This document shows positions 53,101 to 63,999 of a stretch of 64,000 nucleotides of DNA, piece by piece (position 1 is the stretch's first letter; the number at the start of each line of letters is the position of its first letter). The notes beneath the pieces are model-generated. The model was not told the DNA's origin and made no database searches. It saw only the letters and a program-made list of their open reading frames with translations. The position numbers and the translations under genes are program-made. Origin of the DNA: Lingula anatina (Eukaryota; Brachiopoda; Lingulata; Lingulida; Lingulidae). The stretch spans positions 329,852 through 393,851 of the forward strand of contig NW_019773859.1 in the NCBI RefSeq assembly GCF_001039355.2. The letters are read 5' to 3'.

Positions 53101-53589
53101 TGGCGTGCATATGGTAACCAAGGCAACGTCTGGTCAACCGCAAGATTGTTTATTCCAAAAAGAGTAGCAAAAGAAGGGTTTCAGGTAATCTTCTTGCGTA
53201 TCTGCCTCTAAGTTTGCTTCTAAATAAAACTAAATGGATATATAGAAAAATCCAATTAGTCATCGGAAGTTACAGCATGAATAATAATCCTCACTCTTAT
53301 CTTTATCCTTATGAAATTCTTTCAACTCTAGAAAAAGCCATATAATAGAACAGCAAGATAAATGGATTTTCAGTAGGAAGGAAGAGGGCAGATATCGAAG
53401 CAATAGTTGCATTTAGGAGACAAAGGGCCTTAAGTTATTTTAATATTATTTCAGATTGTTTTTGAAGCTACCCTACGGAAAGGATATCGTGGAGACGTGT
53501 CCATTGATGACATAGCTATACGTGATGGACCGTGCCATCCCAACGACCTTCTGCTGAAAGGCTTGGAAGATGGGAAAGTTGACGATTGA
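37083..53589 (+). CDS. secreted coiled-coil protein with C-terminal MAM domain (5 exons)
   Basis: Exons 37083-37938, 46419-46577, 50797-50948, 53068-53184 and 53455-53589 join in phase into 472 residues. A hydrophobic signal peptide covers about 1-20. A cysteine cluster at 27, 34 and 46 (DGQCMYKIHLARGQDCP) resembles the start of angiopoietin-type and related extracellular coiled-coil proteins. Residues 67-90 and 130-280 are heptad-rich coiled coil with N-glycosylation sites (NTT, NKT, NTT, NET, NET). From about 290 to the end is a MAM domain: FCGFEDESICGF, then the W, HYMYVEAS, CVQFHYHMYG and GTLNV signatures, GNQGNVWSTA, and DVSIDDIAIRDGPC. MAM domains mediate adhesion and multimerisation outside the cell. 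A trimeric or oligomeric secreted product is inferred. There is no transmembrane segment. I know no named orthologue. The whole N-terminal half is one exon, and intron 1 is 8.5 kb. Confidence 0.85.
41482..41505. repeat. poly-T run
   Basis: 24 consecutive T followed by a G-rich stretch. Confidence 0.95.
43581..43861. mobile_element. MITE-like element with imperfect inverted ends
   Basis: The left end CGGGACCCAGATTTACAAAA and the reverse complement of the right end, CGGATTCAGTTTCACAAAAG, agree over about 32 bases with a few mismatches and one gap, and both continue with GAACnTAAGT. It is about 281 bases and non-coding. No clear target duplication is visible. Confidence 0.6.
48187..48383. mobile_element. 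hAT-like MITE with internal poly-G
   Basis: The ends TAGGGGCGGATCCAGGA and (inverted) GTGGCGGATTTCTGA match each other and the ends of the element at 30181. TGCATGG flanks both sides (48180-48186 and 48384-48390), a seven-base target duplication. A run of 28 G (48213-48240) lies inside; its true length may be uncertain in the assembly. Confidence 0.75.
48577..48630. repeat. (TA)n microsatellite
   Basis: About 26 TA units. Confidence 0.95.
49204..49297. repeat. 47-base tandem duplication carrying DR1-type half-sites
   Basis: TGACCTTTGACCC followed by ACCATGAACTGAACTTCACA occurs at 49204 and again at 49251. On the other strand the first word reads GGGTCAAAGGTCA, a direct repeat of the AGGTCA half-site with one spacer (DR1), the binding pattern of HNF4/RXR-type nuclear receptors. 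Whether it is bound is unknown. Confidence 0.6.
50154..50198. repeat. poly-T tract
   Basis: Some 45 bases of T with a single C, in the second intron of the MAM gene. Confidence 0.9.
51208..52633. mobile_element. 1.4 kb non-autonomous DNA transposon, PIF/Harbinger-like
   Basis: The first and last 70-odd bases are inverted copies of each other with few mismatches (ends GAGGGCATTCACAACA; both contain CTGATCCGCGGATCA and a GGCGGAnCCTA word). TAA lies directly outside both ends (51205-51207 and 52634-52636). A three-base TAA/TTA duplication is typical of PIF/Harbinger elements. No open frame over 60 codons lies inside, so it would need a transposase in trans. It is inserted in the intron between MAM-gene exons 3 and 4. 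Confidence 0.8.
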
Positions 53590-53930
53590 GTAGACTTCAG
53601 TATATCAGGCTTCTGATTAGTGGTACTTCTTACTTCATAAATCATAGAATATCAAACAGACAGATAAGTCGTAAGATGATTCACAATGCTGACCTGATAG
53701 GCAAGGCACTGTTAGAATACCTCTGTAAACACTGTGATTCGTAGACATTTGAAGCTATTTCACTGCCAAAAAAAAAGGAAACATGGTAATAACCCTGACT
53801 GTCAATGCTGCTTCTGAACATTATGAATTTACATAAGCAATCATCGTTCAAGCAAAACCCACAGCAAAACTTCAAACGATCAAACGGCAACCAAATAGGT
53901 TACCATCAAAAGCCACAACCTAGCTTTCTG

Positions 53931-53957
53931 AAAAAAAAAAAAAAAAAAAAAAAAAAA
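53931..53957. repeat. poly-A run
   Basis: 27 consecutive A about 340 bases after the MAM-gene stop. Confidence 0.95.
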
Positions 53958-54685
53958 CCGATGCAGGTAAAACACGTTTTGTGCAATGTCAAAAAGTGAG
54001 AAATCGAACTGCTGGGTGGGTATCGAGACCAACTCGTGTTTATCTATGTATGTAAATAAGCTGCTAGTAATTTAACACTGGTACGGGACAACCACTGCGA
54101 ACTCCGCGTAACATTTAGGGTTTGCGCATAAACAGTGAGAAAAGAGCGTTTCACTGTGTCTAAACACACTATCATCTAAAGAAATCAAATACCACTTTTT
54201 TCTGTGATTCACGCCTCAAAAGCGTCTGTTTTTTGCCAGATGACATATATGACTGGAGCGTCGACTTAGATTTGAAGCAGAAATATGTACATATTTTCCG
54301 TTTAAACAAATATATATTTTCCCCATTGCTTTTTAATGTATAGTTTTTTATAGAACTTAAATAAAATTTTCTCACAACAAAGTACATCCGCCTTGAATTC
54401 TTTACAATCCAACCACTCTACATTTGACATATCATATCCTTATGGTATTAAGCAGTGGTTCAGCAGGACAATTTTGAATAGGATAAGACAAATCTTCACA
54501 TAAAGCGAAATCCGGGAACAGAGCGCTTTTCTTTCTACATGTGAAATATCCTTCATATATCTTTATGTACTGACTGATACGTTGCGGCTAATCTTACCTA
54601 ATGTACTATAATGTTCATTTCAATTTCCGTAGATTGTATGTTAAACAGCCAAGCAGCAAATATCGCGACACTGGCGCTGCAACGT

Positions 54686-54691
54686 TTTATT
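54686..54691 (-). terminator. polyadenylation signal of EFCAB9
   Basis: AATAAA on the minus strand lies about 260 bases after the EFCAB9 stop codon. Confidence 0.45.
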
Positions 54692-54951
54692 CGATAATCC
54701 CCGCTACTGCATGATTTTCTTCTAAACCACCCCATTTCAGACGCCACGAGAACGAGTAAAACAAGACTGGAAGAACGAGTGATGAGGTGGTGAGACGGTC
54801 TAATCGGGTCACTCTTCAGTGTGTTTGATAAGTTGGACACGATTGATATGCAAAGACTATGATGATTGTCAATTTTCTTTTCTTTTCTCACTTGTCATCA
54901 GGGAAAATCTGTTCAAAACCTTGCAAGTAGTCGTAGTAGATGGTATATTCA

Positions 54952-56971
54952 TTACAATATGACGCAAGTGGATTTTGACAACAAACGTTGGCACTCTTCA
55001 TTAGTGATACCGGTGAGAATTATTTGCTTGTTAACAGTGTTTGCCGAAGCTGTCTCGTCTGTCGATTTTACAAGTCCGTCTGTTTTACTTACGGACTTCA
55101 AGGAGGTACGAGACACGCCTGTCAGGACGGTAGGTTCCACGACACACTTAGAGCCCGGCTCAAGCTCTTCAATGGCCCCTGTTTCTTTATCCTCAACCGA
55201 GGCGACGTCATGGGTACTGACACGTCGGCCACGCCCTATACCAAAACGTTTAAAAAACAGTGCTGGGATATTTGTTTCCGGTTCCTCTACGGCCTGTGCT
55301 ACGATACCGTTGGCCGTTTCAGTGACTGTAACCAGTGGGACCCCTTGTTTCTTCATGTCTTTCAGCATTTCGCGCTTTTCTTTCATGATTTTATTTTGTT
55401 TCTTGCTCTCCCATTTTTCTCGTTGTATTCGGTTCATTTCATTTTGCTTGTCTATTGCCGCCATGGCAAACATGCGGAATTCTTTATAGTCGAGTTCCTG
55501 TAAATTAAAAAAAAATGAATACACAAATATATTATCGGTCAGTTGGTCACCGCATATTGGTGTTTTAAAACATAATCATTTTATTTCGTAAAGGTAATAG
55601 CCTAGGCAACTATCTGTTGGACCAGGGAAAATACGTTGCTATATTTCAACCCCTACCTGATCTCCCGTTACATCAAATTCTTCGAAAATTCCTTTGACTG
55701 CATCCGACCTGAAGTTGAACAGGAAGCCCAGGGTGCCCAACTCCTCAGCGGATATTGTTCCTGATCCATCCTCGTCAAGCAACTCAAACACCGTCCTTGA
55801 ATGGCGAAATATAAACTGCTTTTCTTGCTTTTCCTAAAAAAACAATTGATCAAACGTCCCAAGAATCGTTACTTTAAAGATATGTCGATTGAGATGTTTG
55901 AAATATTTTGTGGGCATATGTTGTGGATATTGCCTTATACAATACACATAAAAAGATATAAAAGACTGTCGCATATATAAGCATAACTGTCAGTGTGGTG
56001 ACCAAAATCGTACACATTTAGATCGGGTGCAAAGCCTTCTATCCGTTAAATTTATCATTCATTCGTTAAAAGTTTGTCTCTGTTTCAGTAAATATGTCCC
56101 AAAAAATTAGGCCTACTTTTTTAAACTAGACAAAATAGATTAGTTGGTAAGCGATCGGCGACTCTCTGTAAAAAATGGTACGTGGACAAAATTAACTTCA
56201 TGTATTTTCTTTAAACATATCATGTTTAACCGCCTTAACAGCTAAATTGAAGGTCGATCATTGTCCTTAAGGGGAAAAAGAAGGAAGAAGCGCTTTTAAA
56301 AGCCACAGTGTCTATTATGATCTACTATGATGATTAAGATGGAAAAGAGGGCCATATATACCTTGATGGCAATCAAAATGCAAGACAATAAATAGAATTC
56401 ATCAAAGTCAATTTCTCCAGATCCATCAACATCCAACATGTCAAATACTTTGTAGATCTTTTTCTTGTCTAGGTCTGTCACTTGCCTCATGTAGTGATAA
56501 AACTGAATATCTAGAAAGAATAACAAAAGTTAGTTATCAGTGCTCCTTTTTTTAATCAACATTAATTTTTTGTTCAGTTCTTCAGACGGCATGAATGGTT
56601 TGAATCTAAGCAGTGGGATTATTTTTTGAATAATTAGCGACAGGGATGCAAGAGACTGTTTCTACGTTTCTAGACGCTGTCCTACATGTGGACATTGAAC
56701 TAAACTGTCTTGAATAGCTTGTAGATAAGCCATGGAATTGCATTAAAAAAATTAGCTATAGGCCTACAAAAAGTTGTTTCTGTAATTCCAGACGCTATAC
56801 TATGTAGTTCTAGGCTGTACATTAGACTAAACATCTACCGTTTAAGCACATTTTCCCGTGAATATCGAGGAGCTTAAATATTTCCAGAATAATCTTCACA
56901 TTTCTTCCAGTGAGCAGACTGTAACTTTTATCCAGATGAAGGTGCTGTAGTACATGGGATCTGACCTTCAT
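54952..56971 (-). CDS. EFCAB9: EFCAB9, CatSper-associated EF-hand protein with CaaX tail (4 exons)
   Basis: Exons 56971-56839, 56510-56362, 55833-55657 and 55497-54952 join in phase into 334 residues. The N-terminus (LDKSYSLL...NVKIILEIF..LDIHGK..LND) and YHYMRQVTDLDKKKIYKVFD, FIFRHSRTVFELLD and TLGFLFNFRS are EFCAB9 patterns. EF loops are at 71-82 (DVDGSGEIDFDE), 114-125 (DEDGSGTISAEE) and 148-159 (DVTGDQELDYKE); the first hand is degenerate. In mammals EFCAB9 binds CATSPERZ on the CatSper channel of the sperm flagellum and confers calcium and pH sensing. After residue 160 comes a basic helix and a tail absent from the roughly 197-residue mammalian protein, rich in S/T/V/E and ending C-V-I-L. 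The start ATG is the only one in exon 1 that opens the conserved frame. Confidence 0.88.
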
Positions 56972-58821
56972 GCTCTTTAGATGTTGTCACGCTGCCAATT
57001 CAATCGTTTACGGGAATGAACATCCCAAAAAACGCCAAATCCACACAGCGCGTCATTGTGCGCGTGGCATATTGACTTCGTTACGTTCTCAGCACGTCTC
57101 TCTCGTGTTGCGCTCGTGCCTTTTACCGCCGCCGTTGTTGAACAGAAAAAAGTGTGTGATAAGACTGGTTGTATTGCGTGCCGAGAGCTTTTCCAATAAT
57201 TGGGGGAAGGTACTAAGTTGTTAAGTTCTCAATGATGTCTTCGAGTGATATAGTCTGCAAACAAATTGTTAGCCGCGCCTTTTTATATATTCTGAAAATG
57301 TGCACATACTTACTGTTTGAAGAGAAATTTCACAGCCATCAATAATTGACTGACATCCTCGTTTTCAATGAAAAGAAGTTTTTAACGTTCGTTTCTGTCT
57401 TTTTTACATCCTAGTCTACCCGATTTCATTTCACTAAGTCCCCTACAAAACTTTTACGAGTGATTTCATTTAAATACAAACTATTGAAGAAATAAATGTT
57501 CATACAGACGTGATAGCGAATTTCCTATGTTTTAAAATGCAATGTCAAGTTTTTTTTTACGAGGAAAAAAATGAGTCATATGAAACCATCGATCATAAAT
57601 CTAACTTTATTTGGCTACAAAAACGGGAATTCTTTGTCTTAAACTTTTAAATCTCAGTCAACAATACTTACATCAGACCATCAAGTTCAAAGAAGGAAAA
57701 TGATTATAGGGGTGCTTTCCCAGAGATTTAGATCGATCTAAAGATTAAGTTTTAGATCGACCTAACTCCCTGGGGGTTCACGCTAAATTGCAGTCAGCCG
57801 AGCGGGCACCATAGTTAATTACCCCCTTGTAGCTTTTAGTAGGCGCTTAAGCCGGCCAAGCTGACAGTAATCTAGTGAGACTCCCCACAGGGATAGATCG
57901 ATCTAAAAATCTATGGAAATGGGGTGTAGGAGAGCTCTTTCACTTCTTGTTAGCTTCAAATGTCTCAAAATGATTATTCTGAAAACTTTGTATATAAACA
58001 GGATAATGGATGTAATTTCACGATTGGCAATAAAGTGTTAATCAACAATTATGGGAACTTGTCACGACACGACTGTACATATACAAAATGGTAGAGTCTA
58101 CATAAGTGTGTATACAAAACAGATACATGCAACTAAAAAAACATCGAAGAGCAAAACAGTTAACATGCACATGTAAAAGCCTTTGGTTGAACTATAACAT
58201 TGCACTTTTTCACTTAAAATCTCCATACAAGTATTCCTACTATTGAATCCAACAATGTACCATAAGTTATCACAAAACAGCTTTTGGAATGACTGCAAAC
58301 TACAGATAAAAGCTAATTAAAATAATTGTTGGCCTCTTTGCAACCCCACATATGAAAATATTTGCACTATTTGTTTTGATATTTATTTTTTAAGATATAA
58401 CATTACGTAATTTTAACTAATTAACATTATCTAATGCTATATAATAATAAACACCATTCTTTACTAGAGGGACCAATAAAATCGGCTGCTACCGGCCAAA
58501 TTTGGAACACTATATCTGTGTTTGTCATTTACTTATCCTTTTGCTTGGGTTAATGAGGAGACATAAATAACTTTTCTGTATAATATTATTATACTCATAA
58601 TTCAAGAAGGTTTCTCTGTGTCAAAGATTGTCTAAAAGTCACCTATAGTGTATAATAGAGATAAACACAAGAAAAGTTACTGCAACTGTCCGTAGACATT
58701 TTCATCACAGCTCTGGCATGACCACTAATTACGATGTCAAAAAATAATCTGCAATGTGTGGGCAAATTAATAATTTACAGCTGGAGTTGATAAAACATAT
58801 TTTGTCTCTAACCATCTGAAA
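56972..58821. other. intergenic region between EFCAB9 and SIAE
   Basis: It contains the EFCAB9 promoter side (CpG-rich, 56980-57180), the second copy of MITE family A and the SIAE 3' untranslated region. No further exon is visible. The frequency of CpG drops again from about 57.9 kb. Confidence 0.55.
57715..57923. mobile_element. MITE family A, copy 2
   Basis: It is closely related to 10121-10326: shared inverted ends (TTTCCCAGAGATTTAGATCG and its inverse), a shared TAGATCGACCTAACTCCCTGG block and an identical stretch of about 40 bases near the right end. The copies differ by small indels in the middle. It is non-coding. Confidence 0.8.
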
Positions 58822-61800
58822 TCACACAACATAGCCTATAATGCCCACAGTTACATAAGGTGGTGCAGGAAGACCATTCTCCACACTGTAAATAGGACAA
58901 GCCAGGAATTCACATGGTGTTTCTCTCCAGGCATAACGCATGCCCATAACCCACTGCCCGACACAGCCAGCAACTTTCCCATAAGACATGGTGACGGAAG
59001 TGCTGTCATGGGACACAAGGGGAACTTCATGCCACAGCGTGCTTGTCTCATTGCACTGGCTTATACTGGTGTTGTCATGGGAGCAACAAAGCTGAAATTG
59101 TCAAAACAAAAAAATATATATATATCCATACTTTTTTCACTTTTGTAAAAACAAGTTTGAAAATGCTGTGTTTGTGTTGGCATGTCATTATTTCAATTTT
59201 TCTTAAAGGTAAGAAAGCATTTAAATATTTCAATCAATAAAGCAACTATCACTGTATGCAGATATATTCTATTTGCAAGCATAGAACATCAACATATTTG
59301 ACGAGCGCCTGAAATTTTGAATAGAGTATATAAATGTAAGATTACACTTCACTCAAACCCAAAGCCTGTAAATGAACCAAATTTGATTTGGGAAATAATT
59401 ACTTTTTGTTGTGTTTCAAAATAGACGAAGTTGGGTAAATAGCTGTTGATACAAACTAAAGAAAAAAAAAATTAAACAACTGAAAGTAATAAGTCAATTT
59501 CTGGTTAAAAAAAAACTTTTTAGAATAGAAAACAGTTGTCAGGTGTTATAGATGAAATTTTAGATGAACTGACCTCAAATCCAGCACTACTCCTTATTTC
59601 CAGCGGCGTTTTCCCACTGTCATACTCTACCCTTAGAGTGTAGTAGCCTATATCAATGAAGTATGCTGAAGGCAAAGGGCCCTGGAACTTGATTCCACTC
59701 TTACCATATGCTACAGCAAGTCCTGACAGCACCAGTCTCTTGGCTACATCTATTTTGTCTCTAGGATGGATGCTTAAATGAACAATTTAATCTGATGCAA
59801 ATAAAACTTCCTACCATTCACATATCTGTTTTACCTTTTTTTTTTACTTCTAGCCAAAATTTTGGGCTAGTAAGAGTATTCAGCTGATGTTTGTTGGAGC
59901 TTCATGTAGTACACAATGCTGTTAAAAAATTTACATGTTTACAACCTGCTTGTACCGACATGATTAAGTCCACAGTATATTGTCAAAAATATGCAAAGAT
60001 TATGTAGAAGTTAACAGTCAACCGGTAGAATGAACAGCAGTGTTATTTACATCCCGAGCCAAATACTGCACCTAGGTATGAATCTAATTTAATTCAGCAA
60101 TACAATAATAATAATAATATCCCCTTACTTACCCGGTCCAGGGCGATTTAGGGTCAGGTAAATCCATGGCCACTGCCATGAAGACCTTGGGCAGGTCATA
60201 ATTAGGTACATAGCCCATGTCATACGTCTGATGCCAGCGTATGGTAGAAAAACCAGATGGACTGTTAGGTTTTGTTCTCCATGGAGCTAGCTGGAGAGTG
60301 AAATAATAATGAAACAGTAAAATAAAAAATATAACGAGATGGATCATGACTTAAACCATGTGTCCTCCTAGAGCCTATGCTGGTGCAATAAAACTTTACT
60401 ACCTGATAAATACTATGCTCCTAAACCTCTGATGTAATAAGCTGACTTATGTTTTAATATTCTTTTGCTTTGATTTATTTCACATAATTACTGATACTAT
60501 GGTGTACTTTAATTACAAAAACTAATACATCATTCAAATGATCATATTATGTTATATGACATGCACAACTGTAAATGTTACACATATATAATAATATTAT
60601 AATGTTTATTTCTTATATAGCATATTCCATTTTTATACATTTCAATGCACTTTACATAAAATCTTAAGAATCAGAATTCTTAAGAACTATAGCACTAAAA
60701 TACAGACCTACTTTAATCAAAAACTTTTTAAAAGATGAGTTTTTTTAGAACCTTTATAACTGCCACAAATACCTTTAGCTTTAATATAAAAAGGCAGATT
60801 GTTCCACAATTTTGGAGCATAAATAATTAAAGCCATCTCTCTCCATAAAGTCTGTCACATTGTCTCTCTATTTCACAGTGGCTTAGTGTAAAATTGTTAA
60901 AAAAAGAGGATATGTAAATACCTGGACAAAACCAAATGGAAAATTTTCATCAGTCTGTCCCATGGTGCCTTCATGCCACTTCTGTCTCCAGTCAACAATC
61001 ATGGCACGGAATGTACACTTGTATTTGTTCATAGTAGGCGGTGAAGCATTGGCCTCCCCTGTAATAATCACAGCAGTACAAATGCAGTCATGTTCAAAGA
61101 AAGGATCTTAATTTACTTTTTTTTTTTTGCTGCATAGGAAAAAAAGGGTCCATTTGCCCTCCTGAGCAGTTATTTCAACATAACATGTTAGTCTTTGAAA
61201 AACAAAAAATTTCGCATAGTTTCTAGCCTAATTTGTGTGTGCACAGACCAACATCTCTTGGCCATCTATTACACAGACAGATGCAGCATTTTATTAAAAA
61301 AGGGTTTAGAAAGGATTTAAAAAAAAAATGCCAATCCAAAGGAAGCAAATTTAAAACAGATGGGACTTTATTATTATAATAAGTCAGAAAAGGGAATGGA
61401 AAATTTGATCGGTTTTTAATCCCCCTTTTTTATAGAAAGGGTGCAACTCAGAAGCAACAGGAGTGGTACCCTCTGTACTTCCCATGGACCTTTTGTAGAA
61501 ACACTAACATAATGTTAACATAAGAAAGATAGCATGCATTTTGTTCTTTAACTTAATGTTATTTATCTATTTACCATTTCACAGTAATTTCCCCCCTTTT
61601 AAACATCTTGCCCTCTTTTTAATTTTTCTGTTTTTTATGTTGACAAATTTTGTGCATAATCCCTTAAAACTGCTTATTTTCTTTCACTTTTTTATTTGAG
61701 GGAGGGCAGCTGGAAATTTCTAAAGAAAAATGAGAAGTGTGTTAATAAAATCACCTTGATACCAGATAGCTCCATAAATAGTTGTGTTGAGGAAAGGATG

Positions 61801-62929
61801 TATCATGGCATTCCACAGGACAGTATGGTCACCTGGAGCCTCTGGAAACAGTGGGTCATTCACTTTTACTCTGTCTTGGTTGCTAAAAATTAAAGTTAAT
61901 TATTTAAAAACACCAAAAATAGTAAAGATTACCAGTACACTATTAACATGCTGCAGTATATATTACTATGGTGATTCAGAAATAAATACATCAAATATAG
62001 ATGTGTTCATAGGGTGATAATAAGATGCCAAGAATATTATGTGGAACCAATATTTTTCTTTCAAATAAGCCATCGTCTGCTACCAATTATTCACTGAATA
62101 TCATAAAAAGTTTCCCTGGCCTTATTGCAAGATTTAATTGCAAGTTTTTCTGTGCTACGTGTATCAACATAAATGCTGTGTCTTTCTAGCATGTTTTACG
62201 ACAAATATTTCTCACAAAATATAGCAATTTGGTCAAATATGATGCAATATTTCTCATCTTCTTCTGCCAATTCAAATCATTTTAGCTGTTGAATCTAACA
62301 CTCATATTGAGCTGTCTAATGAATCTAATGCTCTTCAAGACTGTGCAAAAAAAAAAAAAAAAAAAAAAAATGTACAGGTGCCAGTATGTAAAATTGTTTC
62401 AGTCTGTATGTAAAGTGCCATTTCACATTTGTATTTCCTAATTTTGCCTTTGATTTTTGTAGGTATGTGAGAGCCTAGCTAATCTATTCTTAGTTTTTGA
62501 TGAAAAAACTTGTTACAGACTGTAACATTTCTCATTTGTACACTTGACATAGCTTATGAGAAGGGTGATCCAGTCTCTAGTAGCAAGCCAGACATATACC
62601 TGTATAATTAAAATTTTCCATTGGAAAATGAAATTAGGTTTCTTTCAGTCAATCTGAAATTCATTCTACTAAATATAACTTAAGACTGCAAAACATCTCA
62701 TCAAATTTCCTAAAAATGAATACTTTTCTAAAGTGAAACTTGGTAACAAAGTATTACCTATGACCATAACACTGCCTAAGAGCATCTGGGGATGACCAAG
62801 CTTCTACAGGGGTCCCTCCCCAAGTTGTGTCTATCAGGCCTACGGGATACTTGAGCCTGTCATATAGCATCCGCCCATACAACCAGCACACTGCTGAGAA
62901 ATATTTCCATGGCTGGTGACCAACAGTGT
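58822..62929 (-). CDS. SIAE: sialate O-acetylesterase, C-terminal part (5' exons outside window)
   Basis: Exons 62929-62758, 61882-61755, 61058-60922, 60290-60133, 59772-59574 and 59091-58822 (stop) join in phase and give 353 residues. SIAE removes O-acetyl groups, mainly from the 9-position of sialic acids, in the lysosome or after secretion. Landmarks in order: VGLIDTTWGGTPVEAWS, LWNAMIHPF, AIWYQGEAN (split by an intron), VFMAVAMDLPDP, IHPRDK (expected catalytic histidine block), and a cysteine-rich end with MRYAWRETPCEF and CPIYS. The signal peptide and the nucleophile serine region belong to upstream exons beyond 62929. These are not in the remaining 1 kb, which holds a Tc1 element in the intron. 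Nothing visible suggests decay. Confidence 0.9.
60594..60852 (-). repeat. dispersed repeat with SINE-like tail
   Basis: Read on the minus strand, the end contains TGTAAAGTGCATTGAAA...AATGGAATATGCTATATAAGA followed by an ATT-rich microsatellite. This resembles the TGTAAAGCGC...GCGCTATATAAA tail common in invertebrate and vertebrate SINE-type repeats. No tRNA-like promoter boxes are clear, so this may be a truncated copy. It lies in a SIAE intron. Confidence 0.4.
62347..62370. repeat. poly-A run
   Basis: 24 consecutive A in a SIAE intron. Confidence 0.95.
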
Positions 62930-63142
62930 CTGTAAAAGAAAAATGCACAGCACTATTCATATATCAAACCATTTTGTATTCAAAATTTCATTTTAAACCA
63001 GTAACAGTTATAAAGATGGTAGCTTCAAATTTACCAGTATGTAGACTACTAGATTTGGCAAATATCCATACAAAGACTGATTGGGTGAAGCAGCCACCAG
63101 CCTATATCAAATTACAGTAACGAGAGTCAAATTTATGCATTC

Positions 63143-63999
63143 TATACTCGCACGCGATGAAAACGCACCACATGTAAAACATGAATATATATAATACTGT
63201 TTGGTTTAGTTTCTGAATTTTGTTATATAACAAAGCTTAAGGCTTACATAGGCATACACTGATAGTGTTTACTGTTTGTAATGCAACAACAGAATGAGGC
63301 CCACGTTTCGCCCGTGCAATTGCCCATTTTTTGTATTCTCCGTGTAGCTTAGATGTGTATTGGTTCACCTTAGCCATAGGAAGATCTACTGTCTATTCAT
63401 CAATAAAAGTATGCGGTAATTGAATACCAATGTCACAGTTATAGGACATTTGAATGACGCACAATTAACATCATGAAGCTATTGGTATGGCTGCCGGGGG
63501 TCTGTCACATCGTGAAATAGCGCGTAGAATGAACTGTGCGCACTCCACTACACTCCATTTAGTCCAACGACACAATGAGACAGGCTCTGTGAACGACCGG
63601 CCTCGTCCTGGACGTCAAAGGGTAACAACAGCAGCAGAAGATAGACAAATTGTGTTACAGCCGTCAGGATCTGATTGACGCACTTGTGGATGAGTGGAAT
63701 GCTATTCCACAATATCGAATATAGCAACTGATCCGCAGTATGCGCCGCCGTTGTAAGGCTGTGATCGATGCAGTGGGTGGGCATACCAGATACTGAGGTT
63801 TGTGATTTTTGGATTTCTACCAGCCTTGTTTAAGGCGTTACCTTGCAGAGCTTACGATGCAAATTGATAGTACTGCTGTGCCAAAATGTGCTAAAATGCC
63901 TAATCATTGTCCTGTTATAATGAGATATCAAAACCCCTTTCAGATAAATAAATTAGCTTACTTTTTATGGGTGGTGCGTTTTCATTGCATGCCAGTATA
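63143..63999 (+). mobile_element. internally deleted Tc1/mariner element
   Basis: The left end (63143-63171) and the inverse of the right end (63971-63999) match at 26 of 29 bases; the shared core is GATGAAAACGCACCAC in the left copy and AATGAAAACGCACCAC in the right. Both ends start TATACT, with TA as the target. At 857 bases it is too short for a full transposase, and the coding part is deleted and broken. It lies in a SIAE intron, antisense to that gene. Confidence 0.85.
63487..63796 (+). pseudogene. broken Tc1-type transposase (N- and C-terminal pieces only)
   Basis: Frame 63487-63678 encodes a paired-like DNA-binding helix-turn-helix (GLSHREIARRMNCAHSTT) and a GRPR-type hinge (RPRPGRQR). 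At about 63668 the frame shifts. From there, another frame reads DLIDALVDEWNAIPQ, has an internal stop, and ends in the GGHTRY-type C-terminus at 63796. The DDE catalytic core between the two is missing, so the copy cannot encode an active enzyme. Confidence 0.85.

Larger units (their letters stand above)
53590..54951. other. convergent intergenic region (MAM gene / EFCAB9)
   Basis: 1.36 kb between two stop codons facing each other, so it mostly holds 3' untranslated sequence. A poly-A run lies at 53931-53957. No gene is visible. Confidence 0.6.

Noticed and set aside
54866-55503. Plus-strand frames of 207 and 171 codons
   Set aside because: They lie antisense to the large last exon of EFCAB9, whose frame carries conserved EF-hand sequence and correct splice phase. 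No family pattern is seen in the antisense.
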